28,278 bases of DNA from a virus. Below the pieces are notes generated by a model. That model was not told the origin of the DNA. It was given only the letters and a program-made list of their open reading frames with translations, and made no database searches. The stretch lies in IMG/VR virus record IMGVR_UViG_3300030333_002037, positions 1 through 28,278 of that record; one strand, given 5' to 3'. Positions within the stretch are counted from its first letter, which is position 1; the number at the start of each line of letters is the position of its first letter. The position numbers and the translations under genes were made by a program. Positions 8,101-14,482 of this stretch are shown here, piece after piece.

Positions 8101-10719
8101 AAACATCTCTGCCGCTGACATAGTCATTGGATCTTTTTTATCAAAGCCAAGTGTTTTTTCTTCAGGATTTATTTTTCCTTCCTCTACATCTTTTTCATAT
8201 TGCTTAATTACATCAAACGCGTTTTTGTCATGCTTTATTCTTAAGTTTGCTAAACCATCAATTGTTCTATTCCAAGGTAAATCAGTTAGTTTAACATGTG
8301 TTGCACCTAGCATTTTAAAGTTAATAACAGATACTAACATTCTTTTTTCAAAGTCACTATACTCACCGTATAGTTCATTCCAAACAGTTTTAAAATCTTT
8401 GTTTTTATTTAATATACCTTCTTCAAATATTGTAGACATCTCAGACGCTGACATACCAGTAAAACCTTGTTTAACTACTTTTTGCCATATAGGATCCCAC
8501 ATGGTATTAAGTTTCATTTTTCCACCAGCAACATTCATACCATAAAATATTGTTCCAGTACCAAGACCAAGACCAGCTACATTCATTTTAGCTTCTTCAA
8601 ATATACTATTTACAAAATGACCTTCTAAACGTGTTTGCAAGCTTTTACTTGAGGTCATTTTCATTAACCTATTAGCTACTCCCGTCATCGTTAATGCTGG
8701 GTTTACTACTGCTCCTATAGCACGTAACTTTAATATAATAGGTAAAAAGTGACCAGCACCTTCAGCAATCTCTTCTGATAAAGTTTTTTCTAAGTTTTTT
8801 ATTTGTTTTTTAGTTAATTCAATATTACCAAATTCTGGTCCATATAGCTCGTTATATTCATCTACTAAACCTGAAAAAGTTTGTAACAAAGCATCAGTTC
8901 TATTTTCTTCACCTAGCGTTGCTATTCTATTTGCCTCGTAAGTATTTAAACCACCTATATCTTGCAGTGTAGCTGATACAGCTGTTTGTAAAAAGTTAGG
9001 TATAAAACTTGGTTTTTTGATTTCACCAGGATCTCTATTAACCTCTGCTAAATCATATAAAACATATCTTTCACCAGAGTTTTTTTGCATAGAAGATTTA
9101 TGTAATTCCATCCAGTTGTAATCTTCTTTACTCACTGCTGTTTCTAATTCACTATGGCTTACATCATTTCTCATGCCATATATATCGCTATATGATAATA
9201 CGAGCTTACCATCTTCTATATTGCTTATTTGTTCGTCAGATAAATATTTTTTAACATTTGCCTTTGTTATTTCTGACATTTTATTAGAAGAAAAATCTAT
9301 CTCAATATTTTTTTCTTTGCCTAATTTTAATAAATAATCAAACTCAGCAATTTTGTTTTTTCTTAGCTCAGTTAAACCTTTGTAACGAGACATACCTTCA
9401 GTATCGTTTGATTGGTATACAGCAGTTAAATTCGTATCTAAGCTTTGTAAAAAAGCACCTACGTGGTTAATTACATCATCTGCATCATCTGGATCGTCGT
9501 ACATGTCATAAAACTTAGATGCTAAATCTTTATTAACTTGCGTAATGCCACCGTAGTAACTAGGTAATCCAGTTGCATTTCTTGTTATTTCTTTTTCTAG
9601 TTTATTTATTTCTTCAAGTATTTGATTTTTTTCTACTGCTGATGTTGTATTTTTTAGCTCTTGGCCTAATTCTCTAATTTTAGATACCAACTCTACCTTT
9701 GTTTTTTCTCTATCGTTACGTCTATTAAATTGAGCATTTGTGTCAAGGTTTAATCTATCATCATCAATCTCCCCTTCTAACAATATCGTTTCAAGTCTTT
9801 GTCTTTTTTCTTTATAAGACTGTGTATCTATTACATTATTTAACAAGTTATTTCTTGTCATTATCTTGTTAAAAGAATCTCTATCTAACTTACCACCTAA
9901 AAAAGATGTTTTTCGTAATACTGATTCATATATAGCTTCCTGTACTATATCTAAGTTGTTACCATCTTGCAACCATTGGGTGTCAAACATATTCATATCC
10001 TCTGGTAAATCCGTTATGTATTTACCTGGGTTTGTTACTATACTGGTTGTAAGCTCCTCTATCTTGTCTACTAAATGAAACATACGGTTGGTATATTCCT
10101 TTTCTTTTAGTTTAGGTTTACTACTACCCATACCAGTAGGATTTTCTAAACGATAATATTCATCTTTAGTTAAAGCTGTTTTATTAAATATGTGTGATTT
10201 TTTCGATCTTCTAGATATTGATTCGCCTTCTTTTATAAACTTATCAAATTGTTGAAATGCTATGGGGTTTGGATTTATTGCGTTTGGATCACCAGTTGAC
10301 GTTAGTTTGGATGTGTTTAAATTAACTACTGTTGAGTTTCCCTCTGGGTTTATTACCCTAACTGCATTAGTGCCAAACCTAGCTTGCTTAAATGTAAATT
10401 CTGGATATACTTCTCTAGCTTTTTTTACAAAGCTTTTTTCATCTAATTTAAAATCTTCTTCTGATATAGTTTCTGTTATTCTTTGTCCAACAACAGCAAC
10501 TTCTTCTAAAGCTTGTGTTTCAACGGGCTGTTCTTTTTTTCTTTTATTAAGGTTATTAGTAACAGAATTTGTAAAGTTATACGTTTCTGGATTTATTCTT
10601 TCCAGTTCAGACTCACTTGCCAATATATCATCTAGCTCAATGTCGCTAAGCTGTATGTTGTTCTCGGCGTATAAGTCTTGTATAAACTTTTTTCTATTGT
10701 TACTAATATCTATTGCCAT
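2140..10719 (-). CDS. Giant polyvalent internal virion protein with metallopeptidase and HAD-phosphatase domains (2859 aa)
   Basis: One uninterrupted frame of 2859 codons, the largest gene here, placed last in the cargo module. Visible parts in order are: a charged N-terminus; a possible membrane-interacting region near residues 655-755 with hydrophobic Gly/Ala stretches; an HEITH zinc-peptidase motif at 983-987; a weak sigma-70 region 2-like stretch at about 1185-1290; long helical regions; a HAD phosphatase domain at about 2015-2195; and a C-terminal 650 residues with hydrophobic helices (IIYYGLVQNVMFLGLQQAAF). Large ejected proteins such as T7 gp16 and the crAss-like cargo proteins are threaded into the host. 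Multi-domain 'polyvalent' proteins carry several enzymes that act on the host early in infection. I infer the same here. No lysozyme/transglycosylase or RNA polymerase signature was found. Possible internal cleavage, perhaps by the peptidase itself, cannot be excluded. Confidence 0.7.
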   Translation of the reverse strand: MAIDISNNRKKFIQDLYAENNIQLSDIELDDILASESELERINPETYNFTNSVTNNLNKRKKEQPVETQALEEVAVVGQRITETISEEDFKLDEKSFVKKAREVYPEFTFKQARFGTNAVRVINPEGNSTVVNLNTSKLTSTGDPNAINPNPIAFQQFDKFIKEGESISRRSKKSHIFNKTALTKDEYYRLENPTGMGSSKPKLKEKEYTNRMFHLVDKIEELTTSIVTNPGKYITDLPEDMNMFDTQWLQDGNNLDIVQEAIYESVLRKTSFLGGKLDRDSFNKIMTRNNLLNNVIDTQSYKEKRQRLETILLEGEIDDDRLNLDTNAQFNRRNDREKTKVELVSKIRELGQELKNTTSAVEKNQILEEINKLEKEITRNATGLPSYYGGITQVNKDLASKFYDMYDDPDDADDVINHVGAFLQSLDTNLTAVYQSNDTEGMSRYKGLTELRKNKIAEFDYLLKLGKEKNIEIDFSSNKMSEITKANVKKYLSDEQISNIEDGKLVLSYSDIYGMRNDVSHSELETAVSKEDYNWMELHKSSMQKNSGERYVLYDLAEVNRDPGEIKKPSFIPNFLQTAVSATLQDIGGLNTYEANRIATLGEENRTDALLQTFSGLVDEYNELYGPEFGNIELTKKQIKNLEKTLSEEIAEGAGHFLPIILKLRAIGAVVNPALTMTGVANRLMKMTSSKSLQTRLEGHFVNSIFEEAKMNVAGLGLGTGTIFYGMNVAGGKMKLNTMWDPIWQKVVKQGFTGMSASEMSTIFEEGILNKNKDFKTVWNELYGEYSDFEKRMLVSVINFKMLGATHVKLTDLPWNRTIDGLANLRIKHDKNAFDVIKQYEKDVEEGKINPEEKTLGFDKKDPMTMSAAEMFQLGLAPEKYQRKYNAYKSAAKDAELAYNESTKAWDIDPENPKFESNVKKRLVDPYNKALREVLGEKFEDIKIEYTENPQSLGSGNVAEYNSKTNTITVLKNKFNAELFNHEITHAMLSNYFKVNPEFQLNFSRSLALKLRKLNFKFKDKDGNTKTVKQFIKENYGSKDGKFLDLRTNEAKITFNNEFLSYAMQLLTKPEVRKQAGVLQGMEQIFADLGKTLGMKGNTNSTVNLINAMARLSKNTFLGNVESSNIQDVVNLLKTTGTIINSTGKGTMPESFNMKTPTTEINDFLNNQFREVDWKNMSKEQKVEFGEVAGMYYEPVVKAMLKNRYPDLTQTQIENISAEFMGSKSGGFAKLVASFDPAKYPDSTLSGFIHNRAGGVEIRLRKFVKNETKDLKILDDAAFGEGKTSVVEQISGTAGNVGKIETKSNKVDPRIIIDPKDVIKIEDIVKDKKITYRDPKGMEKDLSSITVEFANKVFSVTAKGKNAYTQADVNNVIAKLNEKVEHNGKKITVAELIFNGMSPSNVNPLTGKAMGVAEIMQRYLMSDVIARASATGGRSGQGTGAKTMKTWEEVGGIEGINKIFEQLKSEGKRGEKAFARGWVEMYNRLLGNTVVRRKAKLEEVESEVLEQMAGGYINLAAKDISTIWGKVSGMNESKVLGYITEYSKDQDKFRNKHSQEIVDMVEGIVQATAYNKFMSGRTGAAHYDLSKIEYKDVTLKNGTTIKSTDIENASNNVSYVTRTLTRDGKKVFEVDVDKVTEYIEMSKEIVKYLPKGMPVGMIDGLLGLHLRTTGLNKHKKGDSFNQLISSKTGKNFTKIEDFMNPTGVYNNIGKNSTLEFSKKDLKSLNSLTKAYKDALKLREEGKNEEADLLLESKFSELNENLKRDIYYYWNKSKQEWLESATTKKEYLRRAQHIMTMGKVQDNVRMGERALVPISAVYLPGGPTRTVKLEHVESMVERSLETSKAIIEGRFISEGRKLIGTFKGVLGEAETFDIVDLVGGRTNVSGMARFTAEMEKLKDYYMVGEKGIENTTLYDKLMLETAQSLNKNIKDLNLPYLKDVLYRYAASKSESDKIILEKAIKANKEGKKWAAAHASHVKAVIKAGLRADPNMSTSQLAELLNLKVEAAQIYLNPNAKRSGASVYDLDRTLYEGVEKVLVTMPNGKKIRLNSEEFALEYEKLKKEGGEFDYSQFDKILGNKKGPLFKHLLQQQEQHGNKHLYVLTARAPGATLAIRDWLKRNGVDMPVENIVTLQDGRAEAKANWFIGKIVEKGYNDMFFTDDIKSNVNAVGKVLDKLGINSKLQEANIQAAKDLSADFNLMLEETTGVEAFKKFSPATARKKGKDIGKWRWWLPPGAQHFLTLNYKFFGKGKKGDQHREWFDKVLAEPYAKAQYQLNIERTRLRSDYKELLKTYDKIPELLKENTNYNDYTYEHAARVYLWDKIGIDMTKHGLTKTDRTKLISFVNKNPELKAFADQISIITSTKEGYIKPGKNWVESNIAEDLRGVGHTMYRKELFKTWVENKNAIFTEENLNKIEAIYGTRYRESLEDILYRMEHDTSRNIGKGDRDVTAADKWVAGATATVMFLNRRSALTQTVSTFNFIEALGKPNDALGAINAFAGNPKQFWKDFAYIFNSPMLKQRRLGNKLDINYAELANMSKNKKDPITAAGSWLLNKGFILTKGADSFAIAMGGASYYRNYVNHFLKQGLSKKQAEEKAFIKFQEASDIAQQSTRPDIISKQQASGIGRYVLNFQNVSLQNNNNMYRAILDLANKRGDTQTNINKIIYYGLVQNVMFLGLQQAAFTAYYDPDDKEITEKSLRIGNGMMDILLRGSGLTGAVVSTLKNTLIEYVEQTQKGYKADQAKVLIEALNFSPPIGSKSRKFYSALQEDKFNKESTFKPPLLAAEAVTNIPFHEFYEMAEDGAMLTQQQVENWQKLAIILGYRPWQVGIEDPKDTKKKKNIPTEIKIGDAKMEDIKIN
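4135..4677 (-). other. HAD-superfamily phosphatase domain inside the giant protein
   Basis: All four HAD motifs are in order: motif I DLDRTL with Asp2024 (nucleophile) and Asp2026 (general acid); motif II VLTAR with Thr2103; a motif III lysine at 2140 or 2147; and motif IV FFTDD with Asp2160-Asp2161. The segment after motif I (LNSEEFALEYEKLKKEGGEF then DYSQFDKIL) has the layout I recall from virus-type HAD proteins with DFDDTL. Arg2027 replaces the usual Asp/Gly in motif I, which may tune specificity but leaves the catalytic residues intact. Confidence 0.8.
6850..7167 (-). other. Possible sigma-70 region 2-like segment inside the giant protein
   Basis: Residues about 1185-1290 show a helix starting at YYEPVVKAML (1193-1202), then FAKLVASFDPAKYPDSTL around FDP at 1236-1238, then GFIHNRAGGVEIRLRKF. 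The order resembles sigma region 2, in which a YxPLV helix is followed by xxxFDPxxGxxFxTYxxxxIR. An acidic linker follows. The resemblance is weak, and the residues that melt promoters are not clearly conserved. Confidence 0.3.
7720..7902 (-). other. Zinc metallopeptidase motif (HEITH) inside the giant protein
   Basis: Residues 983-987 read HEITH (codons at 7773-7759). They are preceded by a beta hairpin-like stretch (YNSKTNTITVLKNKFNAELF) and followed by a helix, the arrangement found in gluzincin/metzincin-type peptidases embedded in phage polyvalent proteins. The third zinc ligand should lie downstream and was not assigned. Only the HExxH core and its local setting support the call. Confidence 0.65.
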
Positions 10720-10721
10720 TG

Positions 10722-12371
10722 TTATTTAATTCTATCGTATCTTTGATTTTCATTAAGAACCTGCTTATCATCAAGCGATCCAGTAATTGCACCAATTAAC
10801 TCGTAAAATCCGCTATAATTATCTGCAGTTAAATCATATGTCCATGACTTAGTTTGTATAGTACCTTGTTGCATACCAGCTTTAACTTTTATTGTTAATA
10901 TACCGTTATCTAGTGTAGCACCTAATATATCTCTATTTTCACCACCTCTTTTTATACTTCTATTCATTAACCAAGTGGTTAAATTTTGACCTGTAGATGG
11001 TACTTTAATATCATCAACTGTGTAACGATCTGGATCAGTATATACTTCCATAAGTTCACTTAAATCATTTTCGTAGTTATTATATAACGTACTTTGATTA
11101 TCTGACTTAATCTCGTAAACAGATTTCTTACTTTCTTTGATTGTAACAGGTTTTCTTTGTTTAACATTTAAAGTTTGTACTTTATGTTCCATTAAATAAT
11201 CTGCTATTTTACTTTTTTGAGCCGTTAAAACAAAATCTGCCATATCAAAATCAGCTGATTCTAATGTAAAACCTACCTCTGAAACGTTATCTTGCTCGTA
11301 TGTTTCTGGGTTTATTCCAAGCTTCTTATCTAATACGCTACCTTTATTTTCATGAAATGTTATTGCTCTTTGCACGTCACCGTAGTTTAGTGAGTTCATC
11401 ATGTTAGCCATTTCTTCACTAAGTTTTACTCTCTTCCCGTTCCATATAACTTCATAACCTTCTTCAAAATCTGATATTTTATCTCCCTCGTTAGCCCATA
11501 TATAATGATTAACACCACCTTCACCATCCCAATCATCTATCAAGTTGTTAAGGTCATTACGAGTTTCTAATAAATGATCTTTATTAACTATATCGTAATT
11601 CATGTTTGGATCTAGGTTTAAAGCGTCGTATAATGAACTTGCTCTATTTTTTTGATCAGTTTCTATTAACTTAACGGCGCTTGCTATAGTTTTTTCTTGA
11701 GAATTACCTGAGCCAGTTTTTTCTCCAGCTTTTACGTTTTCTATCCATTGAGACCAAGTGTCAGAATTAACGGCCTCACCATTTATAGGATTAATAAGAT
11801 CTTTACTGTATATAGAGTGTAAACCAACACCCTCTGGAAGATTTGTTGGATCTACAGCAAAATCAATACCAAATATTTCTTGTATTTCAGTATCACTTAA
11901 TGTTGATAAATTACCCATTATTGCTTTTAACTCATGAGCTCCTTCAATAGACATATCAACCTCATCCCATTTAATAGCATTATTACCAGCTAAGCTATCA
12001 GCTAAACTATTTAAGTGTGTTATTTGGTTTCCAAAGCTAGCCTCAACATCCTTTAACTTGTCCTCACCCCATCCTTGAATTTTAGCTACTGTAGCAATTT
12101 TAGGTACAGCTAAATTTATAGCTGATGTTAGCCCTTTATGTGCATTTGGAATAACTTTATTATATAAGTTACCTCTAAAATCACCGTACTTCTTGGCCCA
12201 GTCTTGTCGCTGTTTAGCAAGTTGCGCTTGTTGAGCTTGAGCCATTTTTTGTGCATTCATCATTGCACCAAAAATTTTATCAAACCAAGTAGCAAAACTG
12301 CTGTGAAAAGCTCTAGTTCCCACGCTTGGATCATTAATACCTCTATATGTTGGATTTTGATATTCTCCCAT
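10722..12371 (-). CDS. Internal virion (cargo) protein of unknown activity (549 aa)
   Basis: I do not recognise a family. Residues 1-30 are non-hydrophobic and aromatic. Residues 35-65 are a Gln/Ala/Lys coiled coil (AQKMAQAQQAQLAKQRQDWA). The remaining 480 residues look largely helical to residue 330, then mixed, with a C-terminal beta-rich part (TLDNGILTIKVKAGMQQGTI). There is no membrane segment and no visible catalytic motif. It lies between the membrane-active protein and the giant protein, with only 2 bases separating its stop from the giant's start. A partner or second ejected cargo protein is therefore likely, by analogy with the three consecutive cargo genes of T7 (gp14-15-16) and crAss-like phages. 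That functional link is an inference from gene order. Confidence 0.55.
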   Translation of the reverse strand: MGEYQNPTYRGINDPSVGTRAFHSSFATWFDKIFGAMMNAQKMAQAQQAQLAKQRQDWAKKYGDFRGNLYNKVIPNAHKGLTSAINLAVPKIATVAKIQGWGEDKLKDVEASFGNQITHLNSLADSLAGNNAIKWDEVDMSIEGAHELKAIMGNLSTLSDTEIQEIFGIDFAVDPTNLPEGVGLHSIYSKDLINPINGEAVNSDTWSQWIENVKAGEKTGSGNSQEKTIASAVKLIETDQKNRASSLYDALNLDPNMNYDIVNKDHLLETRNDLNNLIDDWDGEGGVNHYIWANEGDKISDFEEGYEVIWNGKRVKLSEEMANMMNSLNYGDVQRAITFHENKGSVLDKKLGINPETYEQDNVSEVGFTLESADFDMADFVLTAQKSKIADYLMEHKVQTLNVKQRKPVTIKESKKSVYEIKSDNQSTLYNNYENDLSELMEVYTDPDRYTVDDIKVPSTGQNLTTWLMNRSIKRGGENRDILGATLDNGILTIKVKAGMQQGTIQTKSWTYDLTADNYSGFYELIGAITGSLDDKQVLNENQRYDRIK

Positions 12372-12403
12372 TGTTACTTATTTTATATTAATTTTAATTA
12401 TTT

Positions 12404-13117
12404 TTACGGTCCAGATTTACCAGCTGCCGCTGCTTTTACAGCATACTCTCCAGTTATTTCAGCTGTACCCGCACCCATTAAACCTCCAGCTACTGCGCCA
12501 ACACCTGACATTAACGCTTGTTGTTGTGCCATACCGTATTGATTAGCAGCTTGTTGTTGATTACCCATCATAGCGGCTAAACGGTCTAATTGTTGTATTT
12601 CTCTTTGCTCTTGTGCGCCAAAAACAAACTGAGCACCTTGCATCCTTGCTCCTTGAACTCTAGCAGCTTCTTGCATCATCATACCTTGCATCTGCTGTTG
12701 TCCTTGAGCTCTTAGTCTAGAGTTTTGTGCTTCTTGCTGCTCTATACTAGCGGAAATACCTTGTTTACTTCTTAAAGCAGCCATTGCTAACGCTGTAGCA
12801 CCACCTGCTCCCGCTCCAGTTTGCGTTAATGTATCTAAACTAGTAGCTAAAGCTATATCAGCTTCTTCTGCTTGCATTTCAGCTGCTTGTGTTGCAACTT
12901 GAAGATTAGCAAACGGATTTGTGATCATAGAACTCATGTCTCTGACCTGATCTGATGGATCTATAATTTCTTGTCTAGTTGCTTCTTTTTGCTTTATTTG
13001 CGCTTCATAATCACTAGCTAATGCTTCAGCTTTTCTTCTTTTATTTCTAGCTGAAATTGTACCAGCGATCGTACCTCCGACTGCAACTGCTGCTCCTATT
13101 ATTAATGGTATCGCCAT
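12404..13117 (-). CDS. Internal virion / ejection protein, membrane-active (237 aa)
   Basis: The N-terminus (MAIPLIIGAAVAVGGTIAGT) is a hydrophobic, Gly/Ala-rich helix followed by a basic patch (ARNKRRKAE). The middle is a long Gln/Ala/Met-rich helical region. The C-terminus has another small-residue hydrophobic stretch (LMSGVGAVAGGLMGAGTAE). This pattern matches T7 gp14-type and similar ejection proteins, which leave the virion and help form a channel across the envelope. It is the first of three genes in the cargo module and lies 11 bases after the tail gene. There is no cleavable signal peptide pattern, as expected for a protein packed in the virion. Sequence similarity to T7 gp14 itself is not claimed. 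The call is by architecture and position. Confidence 0.6.
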   Translation of the reverse strand: MAIPLIIGAAVAVGGTIAGTISARNKRRKAEALASDYEAQIKQKEATRQEIIDPSDQVRDMSSMITNPFANLQVATQAAEMQAEEADIALATSLDTLTQTGAGAGGATALAMAALRSKQGISASIEQQEAQNSRLRAQGQQQMQGMMMQEAARVQGARMQGAQFVFGAQEQREIQQLDRLAAMMGNQQQAANQYGMAQQQALMSGVGAVAGGLMGAGTAEITGEYAVKAAAAGKSGP

Positions 13118-13128
13118 AGTTTATAATT

Positions 13129-14472
13129 TTAATTTGATGATTGTTTTGTTTCATTGGACACCGCAAATAACTCAGCTTTAGCTTCATTATTTATAAAGGT
13201 AGGTTCCCAATATTGCATATTAATTTCTAAATACTCACCCTTTAATCCCGTTGAACTAAAGTATGTATTATCATTAAACATGTTAATATTTTTGTTATTT
13301 AACTGTTTAAAATATTTATTTTCTTTTTCGTCAAAACCTACATTAACAGATAAATAACTCTCATCATTTATAGTTACGCCTTTTTTTGGAATTTTATATG
13401 CTTCTTCCGCAATTGCTGTATAGGATGCACCAGACGTGCTATTATCTCTTGATCTTGACTTAGCACTTTCCATAGACCAACCTGACGAACCCTCGTAATT
13501 AATTGTTAAAAAGTTTTTAATTACACTTGGTTGATCATTCATCACCACATCAACATAAGAAGGATCTTTATATGTAGAGTTGTAAAAATTATTTCTTTGC
13601 GTTGATGGATCATAATGTTTAAATAAATTATGTTTATTAAATGTATAAAACTTATTACTTAAGCTAGTACCAAACGTTGGTTTATAAGAAAATAAACTAA
13701 CCCAACCTGTTGATTTTTCTGAATACGATAATGTTAGGTAACCTGATGACGTAACAATAGCAACATTATTATCTGTTGATTTACCACCAGTAATACTACT
13801 GCCTTGCATTGATAAAACGTAAGCATCTTTTACTTCATCATACATACCATATATAGTAGTTGCTTTTTCTAAGTTATCTCTAAAAAAGTCTTTCATACCA
13901 TATTGCGATATTGGCGTTAAACCATCTTGTGATAAACGTAAAACAACACCTCTATTTTTATCTGTAAAATACTTTCTTCCACCAAATGTAGCAAAACTTT
14001 CAGGATTTTTACTAATTCCAAATTTACCTAATATAGGCCTTATATTACCTATAACAACATTACTTAAAGCAGATATTGGTTGACCTTCAGCTGTAAAAAT
14101 AACATCTTTATCCATAGCTGCTTTCATAACTTTATTTTCCTGTAATATAATTAAATCAGTATCTTCAGCGTGTAGTTTTTGTATAGAGCCATTAGCTATA
14201 TCAACAGCTCTTGTTATATCATCACCAATAGGAAATTGGTTTGTGTTATTAACTTTAGTTTTTGAGTTGTAAATACCAGAATGTATTAAGCCATTTTCTC
14301 TTGTTCTAGTTTCATATTCTTCATCAACAACATACGCTCTAACACCAAAGTCTACTGTTTTATCGTTAAAACCACCTTTAATTCTAGATTCTTCAACGTG
14401 CCAGTCGCCAGTAGACGCGCCTCCTGATAAAATAAATGTATTGTAATATCCTATTTCTAATGTTATTGCCAT
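13129..14472 (-). CDS. Probable second half of the tail stabilisation / muzzle protein (447 aa)
   Basis: I start this gene at 14472 (MAITLEIGYYNTFILSGGAS), not at the upstream in-frame ATG at 14562, which lies inside the previous gene and encodes a low-quality peptide. The start follows the previous TAA by 10 bases, with an A/T-rich leader. The protein has blocks that I recall from the C-terminal half of single-chain tail stabilisation proteins of Bacteroidota podoviruses: VEESRIKGGFND, GSIQKLHAEDTDLIILQENK, ISKNPESFATFGGRKYFTD and RGVVLRLSQDGLTPISQYGM. These read like beta-propeller blades. The C-terminus is beta-rich and Asn-rich. No signal or membrane segment is seen. Together with the preceding gene it would rebuild one long muzzle protein, so the two probably assemble in the same complex. 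Confidence 0.65.
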   Translation of the reverse strand: MAITLEIGYYNTFILSGGASTGDWHVEESRIKGGFNDKTVDFGVRAYVVDEEYETRTRENGLIHSGIYNSKTKVNNTNQFPIGDDITRAVDIANGSIQKLHAEDTDLIILQENKVMKAAMDKDVIFTAEGQPISALSNVVIGNIRPILGKFGISKNPESFATFGGRKYFTDKNRGVVLRLSQDGLTPISQYGMKDFFRDNLEKATTIYGMYDEVKDAYVLSMQGSSITGGKSTDNNVAIVTSSGYLTLSYSEKSTGWVSLFSYKPTFGTSLSNKFYTFNKHNLFKHYDPSTQRNNFYNSTYKDPSYVDVVMNDQPSVIKNFLTINYEGSSGWSMESAKSRSRDNSTSGASYTAIAEEAYKIPKKGVTINDESYLSVNVGFDEKENKYFKQLNNKNINMFNDNTYFSSTGLKGEYLEINMQYWEPTFINNEAKAELFAVSNETKQSSN

Positions 14473-14482
14473 AATTTTATAT

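Noticed and set aside
2140-10719. Virion RNA polymerase or lytic transglycosylase in the giant protein
   Set aside because: No DxDxD/DFDGD polymerase motif and no convincing lysozyme-type catalytic motif could be found, although crAss-like and T7-like cargo proteins have these.
10262-10729. Plus-strand open frame of 155 codons opposite the start of the giant gene
   Set aside because: It is an antisense shadow of a strongly coding minus-strand frame, has no leader, and its peptide is low-complexity and Ser/Leu-rich. Other plus-strand frames in the window were rejected for the same reason.
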